Origin: Streptomyces sp. sk2.1
Lineage (GTDB): Bacteria > Actinomycetota > Actinomycetes > Streptomycetales > Streptomycetaceae
Direction of reading: 5' to 3'
DNA length: 44,268 nt
Assembly (NCBI RefSeq): GCF_008120935.1
Contig: NZ_RDBO01000055.1
Span: 29,617 to 73,884, forward strand
This document shows, piece after piece, positions 8,088 through 18,035 of the stretch (positions are counted from its first letter, which is position 1; every line of letters begins with the position of its first letter). The notes beneath the pieces are model-generated. The model did no database searches. It was not told the DNA's origin and saw only the letters and a program-made list of their open reading frames with translations. Both the position numbers and the translations under genes were made by a program.

Positions 8088-9908
8088 CTACTTCGCGCCG
8101 GTGTCCCGTGCCACGGAGTCCCTGGGGTCGGCCTTGTCCTTCGTCGTCGCGGCGACCGGCTTGCGGAGCTGGATGTTCAGCTCGCGCAGGCGGGACTCGT
8201 CCAGCTCCGTCGGGGCGCCCATCATCAGGTCCTGGGCGTTGCCGTTGAGCGGGAAGGCGATCGTCTCGCGGATGTTGGGCTCGTCGGCCAGCAGCATCAC
8301 GATGCGGTCGACGCCCGGGGCGATGCCGCCGTGCGGCGGGGCGCCGAGCCGGAAGGCGCGGAGCATGCCCGCGAACTCGTGCTCGACGGTCTCGCGGTCG
8401 TAACCGGCGATCTCGAACGCCTTGAGCATGACGTCGGGCTCGTGGTTCCGGATGGCGCCGGAGGACAGCTCGATGCCGTTGCAGACGATGTCGTACTGCC
8501 AGGCCAGGATGTCCAGCGGGTCCTTCTCCTCCAGGTCCTTCATGCCGCCCTGGGGCATCGAGAAGGGGTTGTGGGAGAAGTCGATCTTGCCGGTGTCCTC
8601 GTCCTTCTCGTACATCGGGAAGTCGACGATCCAGCAGAACCGGAAGACGTCCTCCTCGAAGTGGCCGGCGCGCTTGGCGGCCTCGACGCGGACGGCGGAC
8701 ATGATCTTGGAGACCTCGTCGAACTCGCCCGCGCCGAAGAACACGGCGTGACCGGGAACGAGGGAGAGCCGCTCGGTGAGGGTCTTGACGTCGGTCTCGG
8801 TGAGGAACTTGGCGATCGGACCGGCCAGCGTGCCGTCCTCGCCGACGCGGACCCAGGCCAGGCCCTTGGCACCGTGCTGGACGGCGTAGTCGCCGAGGCC
8901 GTCGAAGAACTTGCGGGACTGACCGGCGGTGTCCGGGACCGGCAGGGCACGGACGTGCTTGCCGGCGAACGCCTTGAACTCCGAGTCGGCGAAGACGTCG
9001 GAGATGTCGACCAGCTCCAGCTTGGCGCGCAGGTCGGGCTTGTCGTTGCCGTACTTCAGCATCGACTCGCGGAACGGGATGCGCGGGAACGGCGAGGTGA
9101 CGTGACGGCCGTTGCCGAACTCCTCGAAGAGCTCGGTCATCAGCTTCTCGATCGGCTGGAAGACGTCCTCCTGCTCCACGAACGACATCTCGACGTCGAG
9201 CTGGTAGAACTCGCCGGGCGAACGGTCCGCGCGGGCGTCCTCGTCGCGGAAGCACGGCGCGATCTGGAAGTAGCGGTCGAAGCCGGAGATCATCAGCAGC
9301 TGCTTGAACTGCTGCGGGGCCTGCGGCAGGGCGTAGAACTTGCCCGGGTTCAGCCGGGACGGGACGACGAAGTCACGGGCGCCCTCGGGAGAGGTCGCGG
9401 TGAGGATCGGGGTCGCCATCTCGTTGAAGCCGAGGGCCACCATCTTGGAGCGGATGGCGGCGATGACGGCCGAGCGCAGCATGATGTTGCGGTGCATGCG
9501 CTCGCGGCGCAGGTCGAGGAAGCGGTACTCCAGGCGCCGCTCCTCGTTGACCCCGTCCTCGGTGTTGATCGTGAAGGGGAGCGGGGCGGCCTCGCCCAGC
9601 ACCTCGACCTCGGTGACCTCGATCTCGATCTCACCGGTCGGGAGCTCGGGGTTGACGTTGTCGGCGCCGCGCGCGGAGACCTTGCCGTCGATCCGTACGA
9701 CGGTCTCCTTGGTGAGCTTCGCCAGCGCCTCGTTGCCGGGAGTGCCGGGGCGGGCCACGAGCTGCACCAGACCGTAGTGGTCGCGCAGATCGATGAAGAG
9801 GATGCCGCCCAGGTCTCGGCGATTGTGCAGCCAGCCGCTCAGCCGGACGTCGGTGCCGACGTCAGAGGCGCGGAGCTCGCCGCAGGTGTGGGACCTGTAC
9901 CGATGCAT
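8088..9908 (-). CDS. aspS: Aspartyl-tRNA synthetase (606 aa)
   Basis: Bacterial-type class IIb synthetase. An N-terminal OB-fold anticodon domain contains [11 protein letters not shown]. Motif 1 is around the DLRRERM region. Motif 2 is at [20 protein letters not shown]-type insertion follows. Motif 3 is at [15 protein letters not shown] near the C-terminus. Length is typical of bacterial AspRS. At the position where non-discriminating enzymes (which also charge tRNA-Asn) carry His (Pseudomonas H31), this protein has Leu33 as in E. coli, hinting at Asp-specific charging; this is an inference from a hand alignment of one residue. The gene is monocistronic, convergent with the upstream hypothetical gene and ending next to parS. 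The ATG at 9908 gives [12 protein letters not shown], the usual start of the family. Confidence 0.98.
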   Translation of the reverse strand: MHRYRSHTCGELRASDVGTDVRLSGWLHNRRDLGGILFIDLRDHYGLVQLVARPGTPGNEALAKLTKETVVRIDGKVSARGADNVNPELPTGEIEIEVTEVEVLGEAAPLPFTINTEDGVNEERRLEYRFLDLRRERMHRNIMLRSAVIAAIRSKMVALGFNEMATPILTATSPEGARDFVVPSRLNPGKFYALPQAPQQFKQLLMISGFDRYFQIAPCFRDEDARADRSPGEFYQLDVEMSFVEQEDVFQPIEKLMTELFEEFGNGRHVTSPFPRIPFRESMLKYGNDKPDLRAKLELVDISDVFADSEFKAFAGKHVRALPVPDTAGQSRKFFDGLGDYAVQHGAKGLAWVRVGEDGTLAGPIAKFLTETDVKTLTERLSLVPGHAVFFGAGEFDEVSKIMSAVRVEAAKRAGHFEEDVFRFCWIVDFPMYEKDEDTGKIDFSHNPFSMPQGGMKDLEEKDPLDILAWQYDIVCNGIELSSGAIRNHEPDVMLKAFEIAGYDRETVEHEFAGMLRAFRLGAPPHGGIAPGVDRIVMLLADEPNIRETIAFPLNGNAQDLMMGAPTELDESRLRELNIQLRKPVAATTKDKADPRDSVARDTGAK

Positions 9909-10150
9909 CGTCGTTCATCCAGTCTTCGCGATTCGGGGTGGATTCAGCCTCCCCAGGCTACCGCCCGCACCCGCGCCGGTTCATTGACATTGGCACGGCC
10001 ATGATCGTCCGGTGCGGTACGGGCCGCCCCGGAAGCCGTGCGGACCGGCCCCGGACGAGCTCCGCGACCGGCCCCCGCGATCCTCCGCGACCGTCCTCGG
10101 GCGGCCGTCCTCGGTGGCGTTCGCGGAGCAGATCTTCTTAAAGTGGGGCA

Positions 10151-12307
10151 ATGCGCACCGAGGACGTCCTGGCCGCGACGGGGACCGGCCTGTGGCGCTG
10201 GGACAGCGGAGCCGGGACCGTCACGCTCGATGCGGAGGCCGCCCGGCTGCTCGACATGCCCGCGGAGGCCGGTGTCTTCCGCGAGTCCGCGGTGCGTTCC
10301 CGCTTCCATCCCGTGGACTGGAACGAGATCCACGGCCTGGTGGGCCTCGCGTTCGCCGAGGGCACCCTCGCCGAGGCCCGGATGCGGATCGTGGACGACC
10401 GGGGCAGGGTGCTGCGCACCGTGCGCAGCCGTTCCCGGCCGCTCCTGCCCGAGGAGGTGGACGGCACGCACTACGTGCTGGTCGGCACCCTCCAGGAGGT
10501 CACCGAACCGCAGCCCGGCGTCACCGGGGTGCCCACGCCCATCACCGGCGACTGGCGCCGCTCCCGCGAGGCGTTCCTGCTGGACGCGGGCCGGGCGCTG
10601 GCCGAGGCCCGGTCCACCGCGGAGGTGCTGCGGGTCGCCGCCTCGCTCTCCATGCCCGGGTTCTCGCCGGACGGCCTGGCGGTCTTCGGCGTCTCGGGCG
10701 ACCGGCTGACGGTCACCGGGCACCACGGGCACAGCGTGGGCGACGAGGACCCGTTCAACGACATGCCGCTGGAGACGGACTACCCGGCCGCCGAGGTCGT
10801 ACGGACGGGACGGGCGATCTACCTGTCCTCGCCGGAGGAGTACCGCCGCCGCTACCCGGTCACCTGGCCGCTCGCCGGCCGGTTCGGGCGCCGGTCCTGG
10901 GCCTTCCTGCCGCTGATCGTGGCGGGGCGCACCATGGGCGCCTGGATGGCGGGGTTCCGGCACCCGGTGTCGTTCTCGCCGGACGAACGGTCCGTGCTGA
11001 CGACGGTGGCCCGGATGCTCGCGCAGGCGCTGGCCCGCGCCGGGGTCGCCGAGACCGAGCGGGAACTGTCGCTGGGTCTCCAGCGCTCGATGATGCCCTC
11101 CCTCGGCCCGGAGATCCCCGGCATGACGGTCGCCGCCCGCTACATCCCGACCGGTGGCGGGCTCCAGGTCGGCGGCGACTGGTACGACATGATCCCGCTG
11201 CCGAACGGGCGCATCGCCCTGGTCATCGGTGACGTCCAGGGCCACGACGTGCGGGCCGCCGGGCTGATGGGGCAGCTGCGGATCGCCCTGCGCGCGTACG
11301 CCGCCGAGGGGCACCGGCCGGACGCGGTGCTCTCCCGGGCCTCGCGCTTCCTGTCCGGGCTCACGGACGCCTACGAGAACGGGGAGGCGATCGGGCCGCG
11401 GTTCGCGACCTGCCTGTACGCGGAGGTCGATCCGGAGACCGGCACGCTGGACATCGCCCGGGCGGGCCACCCCGACCCCGTGGTGACGACCGCGGACGGA
11501 ACCGCGCTGATCCGCCAGACCGAGGGCGGACTGCCGCTCGGCGTCGAGGCGGACGCCGACTACCCGACGAGCCGGCTCACCCTGGAACCCGGCGAAACGA
11601 TCATGCTCTGCACGGACGGGCTGATCGAGACCGGCGGCCACGACATGTTCTCCGGCTGGTTGCGACTGCGGCCGATCATGGAGCGGCACACGGGCGACCT
11701 GGAGAAGCTCGCCGATGCCCTCCTCCAGGTGGTGCACGGGCCGGCGGCGCGCTACCTGACGGGCCCGCTGGCGGACCGCCGGGAGGACGACATCGCGTTG
11801 CTGCTGCTGCGGCGCGACGAGGGGGAGGCCAGGCAGACGGCACCCCGGCGCACCGCGCTGACCATCGCTCAGGCCGAGCCGGAGCGGATCGCGGCGGCCC
11901 GGCAGCAACTGCGGGAGCTGCTGCACGACTGGGCGGACCCGGAGCAGGTCGACGCCGCGGTGCTGATGATCTCCGAGATGGCCACCAACGTCCTCGTCCA
12001 CACGGACGGGGACGCACGGATGGTCGCGCAGGCCACGGGGGAGCACGGCGAGCGGCGGCTGCGGGTGGAGGTGGCCGACAGCAGCGACGAACTGCCGCAC
12101 AAACGACGACCCGGCGAGATGGCCTCCAGCGGCCGGGGGCTGGTCCTGATGGAGATGCTCGCCGACGCGTGGGGGGTCGATCCGCGGGGAGCGGGGAAGT
12201 CGATCTGGTTCGAGCTGTACGAGTCGGAGCCGGAGGACACGACGGACGGGGAGGCCGACTCCGTGCCCGAGGACTCCCAGAAGCCCCAGGACTCCCAGGA
12301 GCCCTGA
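10151..12307 (+). CDS. PAS-GAF-SpoIIE phosphatase-HATPase signalling protein (718 aa)
   Basis: Four modules are visible: an N-terminal PAS fold (residues about 1-110, GLWRWDSGAGTVTLD); a GAF-like sensor (about 135-305); a PP2C/SpoIIE serine phosphatase (about 315-545) with the metal-binding GGDWYD at 341-346 and IGDVQGHD; and a C-terminal HATPase_c anti-sigma-like kinase domain (about 575-700) with N box EMATNVLVH and SSGRGLVLME. Such proteins in Streptomyces dephosphorylate anti-anti-sigma factors and can phosphorylate them or bind sigma factors, adjusting stress or developmental sigma activity; the target is not encoded nearby. There is no membrane segment, so it is cytoplasmic. The last 20 residues are a short repetitive DSQKPQ/DSQEP tail. 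The ribosome site before ATG 10151 is weak. Confidence 0.93.
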   Translation: MRTEDVLAATGTGLWRWDSGAGTVTLDAEAARLLDMPAEAGVFRESAVRSRFHPVDWNEIHGLVGLAFAEGTLAEARMRIVDDRGRVLRTVRSRSRPLLPEEVDGTHYVLVGTLQEVTEPQPGVTGVPTPITGDWRRSREAFLLDAGRALAEARSTAEVLRVAASLSMPGFSPDGLAVFGVSGDRLTVTGHHGHSVGDEDPFNDMPLETDYPAAEVVRTGRAIYLSSPEEYRRRYPVTWPLAGRFGRRSWAFLPLIVAGRTMGAWMAGFRHPVSFSPDERSVLTTVARMLAQALARAGVAETERELSLGLQRSMMPSLGPEIPGMTVAARYIPTGGGLQVGGDWYDMIPLPNGRIALVIGDVQGHDVRAAGLMGQLRIALRAYAAEGHRPDAVLSRASRFLSGLTDAYENGEAIGPRFATCLYAEVDPETGTLDIARAGHPDPVVTTADGTALIRQTEGGLPLGVEADADYPTSRLTLEPGETIMLCTDGLIETGGHDMFSGWLRLRPIMERHTGDLEKLADALLQVVHGPAARYLTGPLADRREDDIALLLLRRDEGEARQTAPRRTALTIAQAEPERIAAARQQLRELLHDWADPEQVDAAVLMISEMATNVLVHTDGDARMVAQATGEHGERRLRVEVADSSDELPHKRRPGEMASSGRGLVLMEMLADAWGVDPRGAGKSIWFELYESEPEDTTDGEADSVPEDSQKPQDSQEP

Positions 12308-12311
12308 AAGC

Positions 12312-12335
12312 CCAGGGAGCCCCAGGACTCCCTGG
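12312..12335. terminator. Probable bidirectional terminator
   Basis: Perfect 8-bp inverted repeat (CCAGGGAG 12312-12319 with 12328-12335) directly after the phosphatase stop, within a CCAGGACTCC-type repetitive stretch (about 12268-12350) that also encodes the end of the protein. Convergent gene ends flank it. Confidence 0.5.
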
Positions 12336-12400
12336 GGCCCCAGGGTCCCGAGGACCGAGCCGGTCCCGCCGGCTCCGGGGCTCCCCGGAAGGCCCCGCCC

Positions 12401-13501
12401 TCAGCCGACGGACGGACCGGGGGCCCCGCCCCCGGAAGCGCCCGGAGCACCCGACGACGGCCCCGGACGGTCGCCGCGCAGCTCGCCGATGACGCCGAAG
12501 GCCGCCGCGCAGACCGGGACCGCGAGCAGCATGCCCAGCAGCCCGGCCACACTGGCCCCCGCGGTGATCGCGATCATGACCATGGCGGGGTGCATCTGGA
12601 CCGTACGGCTCTGGATCATCGGCTGCAGGACGTGCCCCTCCAGCACCTGCACGGCGAGCACCACCCCCAGCGCCCAGAGCGCGATCACCAGCCCCCGGTC
12701 GGCGAGCGCGACCAGGACCGCGACGGCGCCGGAGATGAAGGCCCCCAGGTAGGGGATGTAGGCGCCGACGAAGACCAGCGCCCCCAGTCCCACCGCGCCG
12801 GGAACCTGCAGGATCAGCAGGCCGACGGTGATGCACACGGCGTCGATCAGCGCGATGAACGTGGTGCCGCGCATGAAGCCCTCGACGGCCTCGAAGGCCC
12901 GCCGCCCCATGGCCTCGATCAGGTCCCCCGTGCCGCGCGGCGCGATCGCGTGGGCGAGGCTCGCGGCCCGGTCGGAGTCGCGCAGGAAGAAGAAGGTCAG
13001 CAGGAGGGCGAGAACGCCGGTGGCGACGAGCGAGCCGACCAGGCTGAGCCCGGAGAGGATTCCGCCGGCCGCGCTCGCGCCGAACTTCTCGACGATCTTC
13101 CGGGCGTTGGCCACGAGGTCGTCCGCGTTGGTGTTCTCGCCGATGCCGAAGTGGTCGATGATCCACTGGCCGGCGTCCTTCAGCGACCGGACGATCTGGT
13201 CGCCGGTGTCCACGAGCGCGGTGACGACGATGTACCCGGCGCCGCCGACCACCGCGACGAGCAGGACGCAGGTGAGGCCCGCCGACAGCGAGCGCTTCAG
13301 GCCGGCGGCAGTCAGCCGGCGGTCGACCGGGCCGAGCAGCGCCGTGCCGAGCAGCGCGAGCAGTACTGGGGTGACCGCCGTCTTGAGGACGATGCACAGC
13401 CAGATGACGACTGCGGCGACCCCGGTGACGAGCAGCGCGACGACGCACCAGGCGGCCGTGCGCCGCGCCGCGTCGGGCAGCAGGGGTTTGTCGGTCTGCA
13501 C
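12401..13501 (-). CDS. AI-2E-family (PerM/YdiK) transporter (366 aa)
   Basis: Polytopic membrane protein with about eight hydrophobic segments in the family layout. A pair lies at residues about 15-60, a third at about 73-95, then an amphipathic region of about 60 residues (DTGDQIVRSLKDAG), then the C-terminal cluster containing GVLALLLTFFFLRD, ALIDAVCITVGLLIL and IPYLGAFISG. The segment VFVGAYIPYLGAFI and the end ...GLLGMLLAVPVCAA are signature regions. Family members export signalling molecules or act as Na+/H+ antiporters; the substrate here is unknown. The start is GTG 13501, with GGGAGG immediately adjacent, an unusually short spacing. The last 30 residues are Gly/Pro/Ala-rich and disordered. 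It converges with the SpoIIE-type gene. Confidence 0.92.
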   Translation of the reverse strand: MQTDKPLLPDAARRTAAWCVVALLVTGVAAVVIWLCIVLKTAVTPVLLALLGTALLGPVDRRLTAAGLKRSLSAGLTCVLLVAVVGGAGYIVVTALVDTGDQIVRSLKDAGQWIIDHFGIGENTNADDLVANARKIVEKFGASAAGGILSGLSLVGSLVATGVLALLLTFFFLRDSDRAASLAHAIAPRGTGDLIEAMGRRAFEAVEGFMRGTTFIALIDAVCITVGLLILQVPGAVGLGALVFVGAYIPYLGAFISGAVAVLVALADRGLVIALWALGVVLAVQVLEGHVLQPMIQSRTVQMHPAMVMIAITAGASVAGLLGMLLAVPVCAAAFGVIGELRGDRPGPSSGAPGASGGGAPGPSVG

Positions 13502-13573
13502 CCTCCCACCCGACCACGGCGCGGGGGCCGTGTCCCGCCTGCGGAGCCGTACGGGTGACGGGTCGTCACACGC

Positions 13574-13610
13574 CGGTGCCGGGCGCCCCCGTCGGGGACG
13601 CCCGGCACCG
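13574..13610 (-). terminator. Terminator after the pirin gene
   Basis: A perfect 12-bp inverted repeat (13574-13585 with 13599-13610), with further CCCC/GGGG pairing in the loop, lies about 55 bases past the pirin stop. Confidence 0.7.
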
Positions 13611-13665
13611 CGGGCCGCGGGCCGGACCCGTCACCCGGCCCGTGACCCGTCACGCGCGGCGGACG

Positions 13666-14622
13666 TCACATGCCGTGGACGGCGGGCACCGTGCCGAGGC
13701 GGCCGGCCTGGAAGTCCTCGAACGCCTGCTTCAGCTCGGCCTGGCTGTTCATCACGAACGGCCCGTAGTGCGCCATCGGCTCGCGGATCGGGCGGCCGCC
13801 GAGCAGCACGACCTCCAGGTCCGGGGTGTTGCCGTCCTGCTTCTCGTCCGCGCGGACGGTCAGCGAGGAGCCGGCGCCGAAGACCGCCGTCTGCCCCATG
13901 TGCACGGGGCGGCCCTCCGCACCGACGCTGCCGCGGCCCGCCATCACGTACGCGAGGCCGTTGAAGTCCTCGCGCCACGGCAGGGTCACCTCGGCGCCGG
14001 GGCGCACGGTGGCGTGGATCATCGTGATCGGGGTGTGGGTGATGCCGGGGCCCTCGTGCCCGTCGAGCTCACCGGCGATGACGCGGAGCAGCGCGCCGCC
14101 GTCCGGGGAGGCGAGGAGCTGGACCTGGCCGCCGCGGATGTCCTGGTAGCGGGGGGCCATCATCTTGTCGGCCCGGGGCAGGTTCACCCAGAGCTGGAGG
14201 CCGTGGAAGAGGCCGCCCGACATCACGAGGGACTCCGGCGGGGCCTCGATGTGCAGGAGGCCGGAGCCGGCGGTCATCCACTGGGTGTCGCCGTTGCGGA
14301 TGGTGCCGCCGCCACCGTTGGAGTCCTGGTGGACGAAGGTCCCGTCGATCAGGTACGTGACGGTCTCGAAGCCGCGGTGCGGGTGCCAGGGCGTTCCCTT
14401 CGGCTCGCCCGCCGCGTACTCCACCTCGCCCATCTGGTCCATCATGATGAACGGGTCGAGGTGCTTGTAGTCGATCCCGGCGAACGCACGGCGAACCGGG
14501 AAGCCCTCGCCCTCGAACCCGCTCGGCGCCGTGGTGACGGCGAGCACGGGACGGGCCGTGGCGTCGCCCGGGGCGGCGACCTTGGGCAGGGTCAGCGGGT
14601 TTTCGACAGTCACTGCGGGCAT
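13666..14622 (-). CDS. Pirin-family bicupin (318 aa)
   Basis: The N-terminal cupin carries the pirin metal ligands HPHRGFET (two His), a later H and E in LHIEAP, and the family motif GTPWHPHRGFETVTYLIDG. A second, degenerate cupin fills the C-terminal half, ending PIREPMAHYGPFVMN. Pirins bind Fe and are either redox-sensing regulators or quercetin 2,3-dioxygenases; which applies cannot be told from sequence. In S. coelicolor a pirin has been linked to redox stress and modulates an acyl-CoA dehydrogenase, and a dehydrogenase gene lies close by here. The start at ATG 14622 has GGAGGTG nine bases upstream; the frame is open to 14712 but without a comparable ribosome site. It is downstream of the SseB-like gene but separated by a terminator. 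Confidence 0.93.
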   Translation of the reverse strand: MPAVTVENPLTLPKVAAPGDATARPVLAVTTAPSGFEGEGFPVRRAFAGIDYKHLDPFIMMDQMGEVEYAAGEPKGTPWHPHRGFETVTYLIDGTFVHQDSNGGGGTIRNGDTQWMTAGSGLLHIEAPPESLVMSGGLFHGLQLWVNLPRADKMMAPRYQDIRGGQVQLLASPDGGALLRVIAGELDGHEGPGITHTPITMIHATVRPGAEVTLPWREDFNGLAYVMAGRGSVGAEGRPVHMGQTAVFGAGSSLTVRADEKQDGNTPDLEVVLLGGRPIREPMAHYGPFVMNSQAELKQAFEDFQAGRLGTVPAVHGM

Positions 14623-14716
14623 GGGAGCCACCTCCGGCTTGGTCTTCCCCCAATTTAGTTGAATGGTGAACATCCCGCAAGGTCCCATCCATTCCCGCGC
14701 CGCCCCGCGCACGACG

Positions 14717-14750
14717 AGAAGGGCCCGTACCGGTCGATACGGGCCCTTCT
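14717..14750 (-). terminator. Terminator after the SseB-like gene
   Basis: Perfect 13-bp inverted repeat (14717-14729 with 14738-14750), 8-base loop; on the minus strand it is followed by a TTCTCGT tract. It separates the SseB-like gene from pirin transcription. Confidence 0.8.
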
Positions 14751-14793
14751 TCCGATGATTCCGGCCGGACGCCGGCCGCGTACGCGCGACGCG

Positions 14794-15234
14794 TCAGCCG
14801 TACATGCGGCGCATCGCGAAGTCGACCATCTGCTCCACGGCCTTCGCGTCGAAGACCATGCGGTGCTCACCCTCCATGTCGAGGACGAAGCCGTAGCCGG
14901 TCGGCAGCAGGTCGATCACCTCGGCACCGGTGATCACGAAGTACTTGGACTCCTTGCCCGCGTACCGCCGCAGCTCCTTGAGCGTGGTGAACATCGGGAT
15001 CACCGGCTGCTGGGTGTTGTGCAGCGCCAGGAACCCGGGATTGTCACCGCGCGGGCAGTAGACCTTCGACGTCGCGAAGATCTGCTGGAAGTCCTCGGCG
15101 GACAGCGAGCCGGTCGTGAAGGCACGCACCGCGTCCCCCAGGGACGGCGGCGAGGGCTCCGGATACAGCGGCTGCTCGCCGTAGCCGCCACCCATCTGCT
15201 GCTGTGCACCCGGGTTCTGGTCGTAGCCGTACAT
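14794..15234 (-). CDS. SseB-family protein (146 aa)
   Basis: A short Gly/Gln/Pro-rich N-terminus (MYGYDQNPGAQQQMGGG) leads into an SseB N-terminal-like domain: a helix DAVRAFTTGSLSAEDFQQIF, then strands with LPLFTT-like VIPMFTTLKELRRYAG, and DLLPTGYGFVLD. SseB-type domains in actinobacteria are of unknown function despite the secretion-chaperone name. The start at 15234 gives the usual MYGYDQ beginning; no clear ribosome site is visible, and an ATG at 15258 is an alternative. The gene is divergent from the acyl-CoA dehydrogenase, with about 170 bases between them, and ends at a strong terminator. Confidence 0.82.
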   Translation of the reverse strand: MYGYDQNPGAQQQMGGGYGEQPLYPEPSPPSLGDAVRAFTTGSLSAEDFQQIFATSKVYCPRGDNPGFLALHNTQQPVIPMFTTLKELRRYAGKESKYFVITGAEVIDLLPTGYGFVLDMEGEHRMVFDAKAVEQMVDFAMRRMYG

Positions 15235-15406
15235 GCCGCAAAGAGTAATCGGACACATCGGGGCCTTGAGGGGTTGCGTCTTATTACTGACGGGTAGCAT
15301 CATCGTAGAGGTCAGCTGATATACGCACGCCGGCTCGTCGCCCGTCCGGCCCGCACCCCGACCCCCGGGGCGCCGCGCGCCACCGCTATTGATTACGGAG
15401 CCTTCC

Positions 15407-17233
15407 ATGGGGCACTACAAGTCGAATCTCCGCGACATCGAGTTCAACCTCTTCGAGGTCCTCGGTCGCGACAAGACGTACGGCACCGGTCCGTTCGCCG
15501 AGATGGACGTCGAGACGGCGAAGAGCATCCTCGACGAGGTCACCCGCCTCGCGGAGAACGAGCTGGCCGATTCCTTCGCCGACGCCGACCGCAACCCGCC
15601 GGTCTTCGACCCCGAGACCAACACCGCGCCGGTCCCGGCGGCCTTCAAGAAGTCGTACAAGGCGTTCATGGACTCCGAGTACTGGCGTCTGGGCCTGCCC
15701 GAGGAGATCGGCGGCACCACCTCGCCGCGCTCCCTGATCTGGGGCTACGCGGAGCTGCTGCTCGGCGCCAACCCGGCCATCTGGATGTACTGCTCCGGCC
15801 CGGCGTTCGCCGGCATCCTCTTCGAGGAGGGCAACGAGGCGCAGAAGAAGATCGCCGAGATCGCCGTCGAGAAGCAGTGGGGCTCGACGATGGTGCTGAC
15901 CGAGCCGGACGCCGGTTCCGACGTCGGCGCGGGCCGCACGAAGGCCGTCGAGCAGGCGGACGGCTCCTGGCACATCGAGGGCGTGAAGCGCTTCATCACC
16001 TCGGGCGAGCACGACATGTCCGAGAACATCCTCCACTACGTGCTGGCCCGCCCCGAGGGCGCCGGCCCCGGCACGAAGGGCCTCTCGCTCTTCCTGGTCC
16101 CGAAGTTCGAGTTCGACTGGACCACCGGCGAGCTGGGCGAGCGCAACGGCGTGTACGCGACCAACGTCGAGCACAAGATGGGCCTCAAGGCGTCCAACAC
16201 CTGCGAGATGACCTTCGGCGACAAGCACCCCGCCAAGGGCTGGCTGATCGGCGACAAGCACGACGGCATCCGCCAGATGTTCCGCATCATCGAGTTCGCC
16301 CGCATGATGGTCGGCACGAAGGCGATCGCGACCCTGTCGACCGGCTACCTGAACGCGCTGGAGTACGCCAAGGAGCGCGTCCAGGGCACGGACCTGTCGC
16401 AGTTCATGGACAAGACCGCCCCCAAGGTCACCATCACGCACCACCCCGACGTGCGCCGCTCCCTCATGACGCAGAAGGCCTACGCGGAGGGCATGCGCTC
16501 CCTCGTGCTGTACACCGCCACCGTCCAGGACGCGATCCAGGAGAAGGAGGCCGCGGGCGAGGACACGAAGGCGCTGCACGGCCTCAACGACCTGCTGCTC
16601 CCGATCGTGAAGGGCTACGGCTCCGAGAAGTCGTACGAGCAGCTGGCGCAGTCGCTCCAGACCTTCGGCGGCTCCGGGTACCTCCAGGAGTACCCGATCG
16701 AGCAGTACATCCGTGACGCCAAGATCGACACGCTGTACGAGGGCACGACCGCGATCCAGGGCCAGGACTTCTTCTTCCGGAAGATCGTCCGCGACCAGGG
16801 CGCCTCGCTGAACGCCCTCGCCGAGGAGATCAAGAAGTTCCTCGCCGGCGCCCAGGGCAACGAGGAGCTGGCCGGTGCGCTGGACTCGCTCGCCAAGGCG
16901 GCCGTCGACCTGGAGGCGATCGTCGGCACGATGATCACCGACCTCACCGCGACCGGCGAGGACGTCAAGAACATCTACAAGGTGGGCCTCAACACCACCC
17001 GCCTGCTGATGGCCTCCGGCGATGTCGTCGTCGGCTACCTGCTGCTCAAGGGCGCCGCCGTCGCGGCCGAGAAGCTGCCGACCGCGACCGGCAAGGACGT
17101 CGCGTTCTACCGGGGCAAGATCGCCGCCGCGAAGTTCTTCGCCGCGAACGTCCTGCCGGGCGTCTCGACCGAGCGCGCGCTCGCCGAGGCCGTCGACAAC
17201 TCCCTGATGGAGCTGGACGAGGCCGCCTTCTAG
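15407..17233 (+). CDS. Acyl-CoA dehydrogenase, FadE5-like long form (608 aa)
   Basis: FAD-dependent alpha,beta-dehydrogenation of acyl-CoA in fatty-acid beta-oxidation. The N-terminal SHYKSN-type leader ([20 protein letters not shown]) and the extra 200-residue C-terminal domain match the mycobacterial FadE5 class of about 610 residues rather than the 380-residue classical form. The flavin/substrate region is [15 protein letters not shown]. The probable catalytic Glu is in the [12 protein letters not shown] segment, about residue 445. ATG 15407 is preceded by GGAG at a good distance. It is monocistronic, ending at the 17256-17291 hairpin. The nearby pirin may be functionally linked, since a pirin-acyl-CoA dehydrogenase interaction is known in Streptomyces; that link here is inference. 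Confidence 0.96.
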   Translation: MGHYKSNLRDIEFNLFEVLGRDKTYGTGPFAEMDVETAKSILDEVTRLAENELADSFADADRNPPVFDPETNTAPVPAAFKKSYKAFMDSEYWRLGLPEEIGGTTSPRSLIWGYAELLLGANPAIWMYCSGPAFAGILFEEGNEAQKKIAEIAVEKQWGSTMVLTEPDAGSDVGAGRTKAVEQADGSWHIEGVKRFITSGEHDMSENILHYVLARPEGAGPGTKGLSLFLVPKFEFDWTTGELGERNGVYATNVEHKMGLKASNTCEMTFGDKHPAKGWLIGDKHDGIRQMFRIIEFARMMVGTKAIATLSTGYLNALEYAKERVQGTDLSQFMDKTAPKVTITHHPDVRRSLMTQKAYAEGMRSLVLYTATVQDAIQEKEAAGEDTKALHGLNDLLLPIVKGYGSEKSYEQLAQSLQTFGGSGYLQEYPIEQYIRDAKIDTLYEGTTAIQGQDFFFRKIVRDQGASLNALAEEIKKFLAGAQGNEELAGALDSLAKAAVDLEAIVGTMITDLTATGEDVKNIYKVGLNTTRLLMASGDVVVGYLLLKGAAVAAEKLPTATGKDVAFYRGKIAAAKFFAANVLPGVSTERALAEAVDNSLMELDEAAF

Positions 17234-17255
17234 TCCCGTTCAAGATCGCCAACAC

Positions 17256-17291
17256 GCACCGCCACCCGGACACGCTTTCGGGTGGCGGTGC
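17256..17291 (+). terminator. Terminator after the acyl-CoA dehydrogenase gene
   Basis: Perfect 13-bp inverted repeat (17256-17268 with 17279-17291) with loop GACACGCTTT, 20 bases past the stop codon. Confidence 0.8.
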
Positions 17292-17350
17292 TGTCGTACC
17301 AGCTGGGTACGCTGAGTGCACGGCCGAGAATCCCGTCCATGGGAGGAACC

Positions 17351-17962
17351 ATGACCGCCGAGGCACTGCCCGAAGCGTCGCAGCCGCGGCGCGACGATTC
17401 CAAGTGGCCGGTCCCACCGCCGGACGGCTACACCGTGGACGAATTCTTCACGCTCGACCTCCCGCCGCACGCAGAGCTGATCGACGGGAGTCTGGTTTTC
17501 GTGAGTCCGCAGCGAGAATTCCACACGCTGGCGATGTATCTGCTGGAGCAGGGACTGCGCAGTCATGTCCCGGAGGAGCTGCGTGTCCGTCGTGAGATGG
17601 CCGTCGTGCTCGGCAGGCGCAACGTTCCGGAACCCGACCTCGTCGTGGTGAAGGCGGACGCCGTGGGAGGACTGCGCCGGACCCGCTACGAGGCCGCCGA
17701 CGTCCTGCTCGCCGTCGAGGTGGTCTCCCCCGACTCCGAGGACCGCGACCGCGACACCAAGCCCCACAAGTACGCGGCGGCGGGCATCCCGCACTTCTGG
17801 CGGGTCGAGATGGACGGCGAGCACGACCGGCCCGTGGTGTGGACGTACGAGTGCGACGCGGTGACCAGGACGTACGCCCCGACCGGTGTCCATCGCGACC
17901 GGCTGAAGCTCTCCGTCCCGTACGACATCGACATCGACCTGACCGACATCGACCGGCTGTAG
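17351..17962 (+). CDS. Uma2-family PD-(D/E)xK protein (203 aa)
   Basis: DUF820/Uma2 restriction-endonuclease-like fold. The motif order is ELIDGSLVFVSP, then catalytic Asp in PEPDLVVV, Glu in LLAVEVVSP, and Lys in DTKPHKYAAAGIPHFWRV. The family is abundant in actinobacteria and cyanobacteria, often in large paralogue sets, with no established function. ATG 17351 has GGGAGG six bases upstream. The gene is soluble-looking and probably has its own promoter between the upstream terminator and 17351. The C-terminus ends in a DIDIDLTDID repeat. A nuclease role is suggested by the intact catalytic residues but is unproven. Confidence 0.9.
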   Translation: MTAEALPEASQPRRDDSKWPVPPPDGYTVDEFFTLDLPPHAELIDGSLVFVSPQREFHTLAMYLLEQGLRSHVPEELRVRREMAVVLGRRNVPEPDLVVVKADAVGGLRRTRYEAADVLLAVEVVSPDSEDRDRDTKPHKYAAAGIPHFWRVEMDGEHDRPVVWTYECDAVTRTYAPTGVHRDRLKLSVPYDIDIDLTDIDRL

Positions 17963-18035
17963 ACCTGGTACCGCCCCGCCGCGCCGGCCCTCTCTAGTAT
18001 CGGAGGTCCAGGCAGCCGGAGGGGGCGGGTCACTC

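Noticed and set aside
9944..12100. Minus-strand frame opposite the SpoIIE-type phosphatase gene
   Set aside because: Arg/Pro/Gly/His-rich, no motif; the plus-strand gene has four clear domains.
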